Source: Pseudobdellovibrionaceae bacterium
GTDB taxonomy: Bacteria; Bdellovibrionota; Bdellovibrionia; Bdellovibrionales; JAMPXM01
DNA: 8,810 nt
Assembly (NCBI GenBank): GCA_913774795.1
Contig: CAJYIL010000600.1
Location: 1 to 8,810, forward strand
Direction: 5' to 3'
Made by a program: the position numbers and the translations under genes. How positions within the stretch are numbered: the stretch's first letter is position 1; every line of letters starts with the position of its first letter. The notes beneath the pieces were generated by a model. That model was given only the letters and a program-made list of their open reading frames with translations, was not told the origin of the DNA and made no database searches. Positions 5,872 to 8,810 of the stretch are shown here, piece after piece.

Positions 5872-7134
5872 TTATTCGTATCTTTCTGGACGGAAAGGTT
5901 TTGTTTCCGTGAAAGTTGGGCGCCCCAAAATGAGGTCGGCACCGAGGCGGCCCGAACCAGGCGCTGACTGAAGACCGAGCATCTGGTGGCCGCAGTTGTA
6001 GAACAAGTTCGAGTGCTTTTTTGAGAAGCCGATCATCGGCACTCCATCTGGAGTACAAGGTCTAAGACCACGCCAGATCTCTTTGACTTCCATGTCACCG
6101 GCCGAGGTGTGCATATACTCCTGAGTACCGCGGACGATGTTGTTGAGACGACGAGGCGTGATATCGAAATCGCGGTCAACGAGTTCGAGCGTACCCGCAA
6201 CCGACGTGAGCCCGTCGAATCTTGGTGTCACCGCGATTTTTCTGTCGACGATCATGATCGGATGTTTCGGTTTCACGTCGAAGCTTGGGGTGATGATGCG
6301 GTAGCCTTTTCCGCCCAGGATCGGAACGCGGTTGCCGAGTTGAGCGGCCAATTCTTTTGACCACGTGCCCAGCGCCATGACGACGACGTCGGCTTTGAAA
6401 TCACCGCGTGTCGTATGAACAGTTTCGATTTTGCCTTGGCCTTTTGTGAAGGCGAAGACTTCGGTGTTGGTCTGAATTTTTCCGCCCAGCGATTTGAACT
6501 CTTCGGCGAGCGCTTGAACCGTCAAAAGAGGTTCGGCATGTGCTTCGGCGGGGAAGTAAACTCCGCCCTTGAGCATCTCGGGTTTCAGACTTGGCTCCAT
6601 CGCGTGAATTTCTTCACCCGACATGTATTTGCCCGGAACTCCCTGCTGCTGCATGAGGTCCATCTCGATCTTTGCACCGTTCAGACCGTCTTTCGTGCCC
6701 GAAACGAGAAAGAGACCTTTTTGATCAAACCCAAACTGTTTAGGTGATTTCGCGGCAAGTTCTTTGTAGCTGTCGAGTGAGTACTTGCTGATATCGGTGA
6801 GAACTTTGACCGACTCGAGCATGCGTTTTTCGTTCATCGCGAAAAGAAAGTGAGTCATCCATCTGACGAGAAGCCAGCTCGGCTGAGGTTTAATTCGAAG
6901 CGGAGAGTCTTGATCGAGAAGCCAGCCAATCGATTTCCAGAACATGCCAGGCTGCGGAAGAGGCATGGAGAAACAAGGGGTCATCCAGCCGGCATTGCCG
7001 TACGAGCAGCCGAGGCCCGGCTCGTAACGATCGATGACGGTCACTTGTCGTCCCGATTTCTGAAGTTCAACCGCGTTCGAGAGACCTACGATCCCCGCGC
7101 CCAATACCAAGACGTCGACTTTTTCGCTTTTCAT
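5872..7134 (-). CDS. FAD-dependent D-amino-acid dehydrogenase (DadA-like)
   Basis: This 420-residue flavoprotein belongs to the DAO / D-amino-acid dehydrogenase family. It opens with a Rossmann beta-alpha-beta fold binding FAD (GAGIVG at 12-17, with Asp35 at the end of the second strand). It then has the DadA-like segment GCSYGNAGWMTP (42-53) and closes with GLRPCTPDGVPMIG (356-369) and the C-terminal FAD-contacting segment CGHQMLGLQSAPGSGRLGADLI (381-402). Family members oxidise D-amino acids, typically D-Ala, or D-hydroxyproline and related imino acids, to the 2-oxo acid and ammonia, passing electrons to the membrane quinone pool. Length and motif order match DadA, but the substrate cannot be fixed from sequence. 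Start ATG 7134 has a GGAAG site seven nt upstream. The FUSC gene follows 42 nt later. An epimerase or racemase partner is not present in the window. Confidence 0.85.
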   Translation of the reverse strand: MKSEKVDVLVLGAGIVGLSNAVELQKSGRQVTVIDRYEPGLGCSYGNAGWMTPCFSMPLPQPGMFWKSIGWLLDQDSPLRIKPQPSWLLVRWMTHFLFAMNEKRMLESVKVLTDISKYSLDSYKELAAKSPKQFGFDQKGLFLVSGTKDGLNGAKIEMDLMQQQGVPGKYMSGEEIHAMEPSLKPEMLKGGVYFPAEAHAEPLLTVQALAEEFKSLGGKIQTNTEVFAFTKGQGKIETVHTTRGDFKADVVVMALGTWSKELAAQLGNRVPILGGKGYRIITPSFDVKPKHPIMIVDRKIAVTPRFDGLTSVAGTLELVDRDFDITPRRLNNIVRGTQEYMHTSAGDMEVKEIWRGLRPCTPDGVPMIGFSKKHSNLFYNCGHQMLGLQSAPGSGRLGADLILGRPTFTETKPFRPERYE

Positions 7135-7260
7135 GCTTTGCTTCCGTTATGTGCGCTTGGTTGTAACATGGTCGCGAGCAATGGTTCTAGAGCATTTTGT
7201 AAGGGTTCGGACCGGGCTTTGCCGGTGCGCGGCGGGCTGCGTAGCAGTGCCGTGCGAGCG
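7135..7260. other. intergenic region with GC-rich inverted repeats
   Basis: The 126 nt between the secreted-protein stop and the dehydrogenase start hold no gene. ACCGG (7211-7215) and CCGGT (7222-7226) form a short stem, and CTGC/GCAG (7237-7247) forms another. Neither is followed by a U-tract on the minus strand, so I see no intrinsic terminator. No convincing sigma70 promoter for the dehydrogenase gene was found; the best -10-like match (CATAAC) lies too close to the ATG and lacks a partner. Confidence 0.45.
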
Positions 7261-7791
7261 TCAGTAGCGGCGCTCTTTCCAGTCAAATGTTCCGCCCGCT
7301 GCGGGTTGATCCGGCAGCACGTGCGGATCGAGATCCGACGGAAAACTTTTGGGGCCTAAGAGCTCGACCTTCTGGGCTTTTGCGGGCTTCGCGGAGGTCG
7401 GCTCTGTTCTTGTCGGTTGCTCAAAAGTGAAGCGCTCGGGCTTGGAATCTCCCTGTTTCGATGAGCACCCTTGCTCCAGGCGCGAGACAAAATCTTTTGA
7501 ACGCTGCTTCGGTGTGAGAGTCTGCTCTGGGCTCATGCCTTGAGGACTTTGGCAGCTGACCTCGATGAGCGCGCTTCCCGGTCGAGATGCGCGAATGAAA
7601 TAGTCACGGCTTTTGTACTGAATGCGCTGGTAGGTAACGCCATCGATGGCGGCTGACGCTTCGAGCGTGGTGATGGATGTCGCTTCTGAGTTAATGGCCG
7701 CATTTGGCGTCTGCGCGAACGCCAGAGGCGCGTCGACCGCCAGCGTGGCTACGATGCCTATGTAGATCGTTAATGATAACGTTTTGATCAT
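7261..7791 (-). CDS. secreted protein of unknown function
   Basis: I do not recognise this 176-residue protein. It has an N-terminal signal peptide (MIKTLSLTIYIGIVATLAVDAPLAFA, cleavage likely after Ala26), so it should reach the periplasm or outer face. The mature part has a small ordered-looking stretch (about 45-82, IDGVTYQRIQYKSRDYFIRA...ALIEVSC), two cysteines (Cys80 and Cys109) that could form a disulfide, and a low-complexity Pro/Thr/Lys/Glu-rich tail (about 115-150) that is probably disordered. The start is taken as ATG 7791. A GTCA-spaced GAGG site lies about nine nt upstream, and the signal peptide begins exactly there. An upstream in-frame start (TTG 7884) would add 31 polar residues, break the signal-peptide logic and overlap the divergent gene's promoter. 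It is transcribed divergently from the ferredoxin-like gene. Confidence 0.7.
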   Translation of the reverse strand: MIKTLSLTIYIGIVATLAVDAPLAFAQTPNAAINSEATSITTLEASAAIDGVTYQRIQYKSRDYFIRASRPGSALIEVSCQSPQGMSPEQTLTPKQRSKDFVSRLEQGCSSKQGDSKPERFTFEQPTRTEPTSAKPAKAQKVELLGPKSFPSDLDPHVLPDQPAAGGTFDWKERRY

Positions 7792-7817
7792 CTTCCGTGA
7801 CCTCACCCGCACCTGTC

Positions 7818-7845
7818 TTGACGACGCATGAAGAAACGCTACTCT
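7818..7845 (+). promoter_or_regulatory. sigma70-like promoter of the ferredoxin-like gene
   Basis: TTGACG (-35, 7818-7823, 5 of 6 consensus) is followed after 16 nt by TACTCT (-10, 7840-7845, matching T, A and the final T). The start would fall near 7852, leaving a leader of about 33 nt. It lies in the 93-nt divergent gap; no comparably good promoter was seen for the opposite gene. Confidence 0.45.
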
Positions 7846-7884
7846 TGAACCTTGTTTTTGTCGACCCTGCGAGGAGCTTTGCAA

Positions 7885-8199
7885 ATGAGTGACGTCGAAA
7901 ACGCCGAAATTCCCTGGTCTGAAGCGGTCGTCATGGTCTGCACGAAGTGCTCACGCAAAATCGTTGGCGACGAATCGCTCGCAGACTCGATGAAGAAAAC
8001 GTTGAAGTCGTCGTTTAAAGAAAACGGCTACGGCAAATCGGTTCGCTCAGTGACTTCGTCGTGTCTCGACATCTGCCCGAAAGACCGCATGGCCATCGCG
8101 GTGGTTCGTCGCAACGCCGGCACTCGCGCCGTCACCGTCGACAAGAAGATCAGCGACCGCGCGCTTTACGAAGAAGTGAAAAAGCTCGCGATTCCTTGA
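7885..8199 (+). CDS. thioredoxin-like [2Fe-2S] ferredoxin (putative)
   Basis: This 104-residue cytoplasmic protein has four cysteines in two close pairs, Cys19-x2-Cys22 and Cys60-x3-Cys64, with the second set followed by Pro (CLDICPKDRMAIAVV). A hydrophobic strand before the first pair (EAVVMVC) and a strand after the second fit a thioredoxin-fold [2Fe-2S] ferredoxin, as in the (2Fe-2S) ferredoxin-domain family. In that family the second CxxxC and a following Pro/Gly turn hold half of the cluster. Here the first pair is CxxC instead of the wider spacing usual in this family, so the fit is imperfect. The likely role is electron transfer or an Fe-S regulatory function. Start ATG 7885 has a GAGGAG site eight nt upstream. 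An in-frame TTG at 7852 would lie upstream of that site. It has its own promoter and a terminator, so it appears monocistronic. Confidence 0.6.
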   Translation: MSDVENAEIPWSEAVVMVCTKCSRKIVGDESLADSMKKTLKSSFKENGYGKSVRSVTSSCLDICPKDRMAIAVVRRNAGTRAVTVDKKISDRALYEEVKKLAIP

Positions 8200-8223
8200 G
8201 CTGAGATCGCGCTCAAGCTTTTT
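8195..8223 (+). terminator. intrinsic terminator overlapping the ferredoxin-like stop codon
   Basis: CTTGAGC (8195-8201) and GCTCAAG (8211-8217) form a 7-bp perfect stem with a 9-nt loop, followed by CTTTTT (8218-8223). The left arm contains the TGA stop (8197-8199), so the stem begins inside the last codons of the gene. The orientation matches the + gene. Confidence 0.75.
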
Positions 8224-8810
8224 AATCGTGTTCGCGCGGCTTCATCGACGGCGCAAATCTGGAGATGATGTGCGTGTGTCGCTCTTCGTGATGCTTCCAG
8301 CAGAGCGTAATCAAGTTCGCGAGCTCATGTGAAACGCCGCGCGAGATCTCACGCTTGTGATCAATCTAAAGCGAATCCCGTTTTCTACATTGGCGCCCGC
8401 GGGTATCCCCATGTGCGCACTGTCTTCAGTCACGCATGTGAACTTCAAGCCTGCGGCCGGGATGCATGAATGCTCTTGTTAAAAGAGGCGCCCAGTGATG
8501 TGAGACGCCTGCGGTAAATTCTTGCGCCGAGACTTCGCGTTTTCGGGTTGGCGTTTCGAACGGTTGGTCCTTGAAGAGCGCTCGTGTGACCGCATCTGCA
8601 TTCGGAAAAGTTTCTTCTGTTAGAACATCGGCTGAACTGCTCTGGTCATTCATGCTCGAGCCAATAGGGTCAATCCAGATAGACGAGGGCACGGCGGCTG
8701 CCGGCGCTGCCCCTCCCTCCTCACCAGAACCTTTCGCTCGCAGCCGCGCAGACGTCGCACCGGCCACGTACGGCACAGTCCGTTCATCAAGAATGGTCGG
8801 GCGCGAATCA
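8222..8810 (-). pseudogene. HNH endonuclease gene, decayed 3' part, two in-frame stops
   Basis: Read on the minus strand in one frame, this stretch carries a C-terminal HNH nuclease domain broken by TGA (8428-8426) and TAG (8368-8366). After the TGA the frame reads RQCAHGDTRGRQCRKRDSL, then the TAG, then IDHKREISRGVSHELANLITLCWKHHEERH and ends at TAA 8224-8222. The pattern of the HNH core is clear: two early Cys (codons 8419 and 8389), the IDH His (8359-8357), the Asn of NLITLC (8317-8315), its Cys (8302-8300) and the KHHEERH histidines (8293-8276). In intact relatives these positions read DG or GG before the first Cys and LQIDH at the TAG, so the stops probably arose from GGA (to TGA) and CAG (to TAG). 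No frameshift is needed. The N-terminal part (8810-8429, open through the window edge) includes a Gly/Ala/Pro-rich linker and matches no family I know. Upstream sequence is missing, so earlier lesions cannot be assessed. Confidence 0.7.

Noticed and set aside
7169..7200. promoter of the dehydrogenase gene (TTGCTC-like -35 upstream of 7134)
   Set aside because: No acceptable -10 lies at 16-18 nt spacing; matches were no better than expected by chance.
6850..7359. 169-codon plus-strand open frame opposite the dehydrogenase start
   Set aside because: It is antisense to a well-supported FAD protein and runs through the intergenic gap with no motif or ribosome site.
1396..7791. all six consecutive minus-strand genes lie in the same reading frame
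   Set aside because: Checked from their start coordinates, it is true, but the chance is about 1 in 240 and there is no biological meaning apart from the adjacent stop/start of the regulator and kinase.
7792..7884. 31-residue N-terminal extension of the secreted protein (TTG 7884)
   Set aside because: It would move the signal peptide inside the protein and overlap the divergent promoter. ATG 7791 has a better-placed ribosome site.
1..8810. CRISPR array, tRNA or rRNA gene, insertion sequence or defence system
   Set aside because: I saw no regularly spaced repeats, tRNA-like cloverleaf, transposase motif or terminal inverted repeats. The lone HNH relic is not enough to claim a restriction or defence system.

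Overview
The window reads as ordinary chromosome of a Gram-negative bacterium of medium GC content (roughly low fifties percent, by eye). The evidence is an outer-membrane beta-barrel with a Sec signal peptide, an inner-membrane FUSC transporter, a DadA-type dehydrogenase and sigma70-like signals. Some features (a PhaC-like hydrolase, a small thioredoxin-like ferredoxin, an HNH endonuclease relic) would fit Bdellovibrionota or a related deltaproteobacterial lineage, but that assignment is a guess from memory of family distributions.

Layout. At 1-1389 two alpha/beta-hydrolase genes lie on the + strand. The first is a poly(hydroxyalkanoate)-synthase-like protein cut by the window edge. It overlaps the second hydrolase by ATGA. 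They converge, with a 6-nt gap, on a long run of minus-strand genes. In transcription order (right to left) these are: a secreted protein of unknown function (7791-7261), a DadA-like FAD amino-acid dehydrogenase (7134-5872), a FUSC-family membrane transporter (5829-3880), a small outer-membrane beta-barrel protein (3798-3271), an OmpR/PhoB-type response regulator (3213-2566) and a membrane histidine kinase (2565-1396). At the right end a small [2Fe-2S] thioredoxin-like ferredoxin gene (7885-8199) is transcribed divergently from the secreted-protein gene. It has a recognisable promoter and a terminator that overlaps its stop codon. The last ~590 bases hold the decayed 3' part of an HNH endonuclease gene on the minus strand, interrupted by two in-frame stop codons.

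How the parts may fit. The dehydrogenase and transporter genes are 42 nt apart and probably co-transcribed. The barrel gene has its own strong ribosome binding site and a possible promoter, and is followed by the two-component pair. The regulator and kinase genes abut exactly (TGA then TTG, same frame), so kinase translation very probably depends on reinitiation. A UUCG-loop hairpin sits between the barrel and regulator genes and could set their relative expression. The kinase might sense envelope state and regulate the barrel or transporter; this rests on gene order only.

I found no CRISPR array, tRNA, rRNA, insertion sequence or recognisable defence system. The features most worth a second look are the HNH relic, the stop/start junction of the two-component pair, the intergenic hairpins, and the two small proteins of uncertain function.
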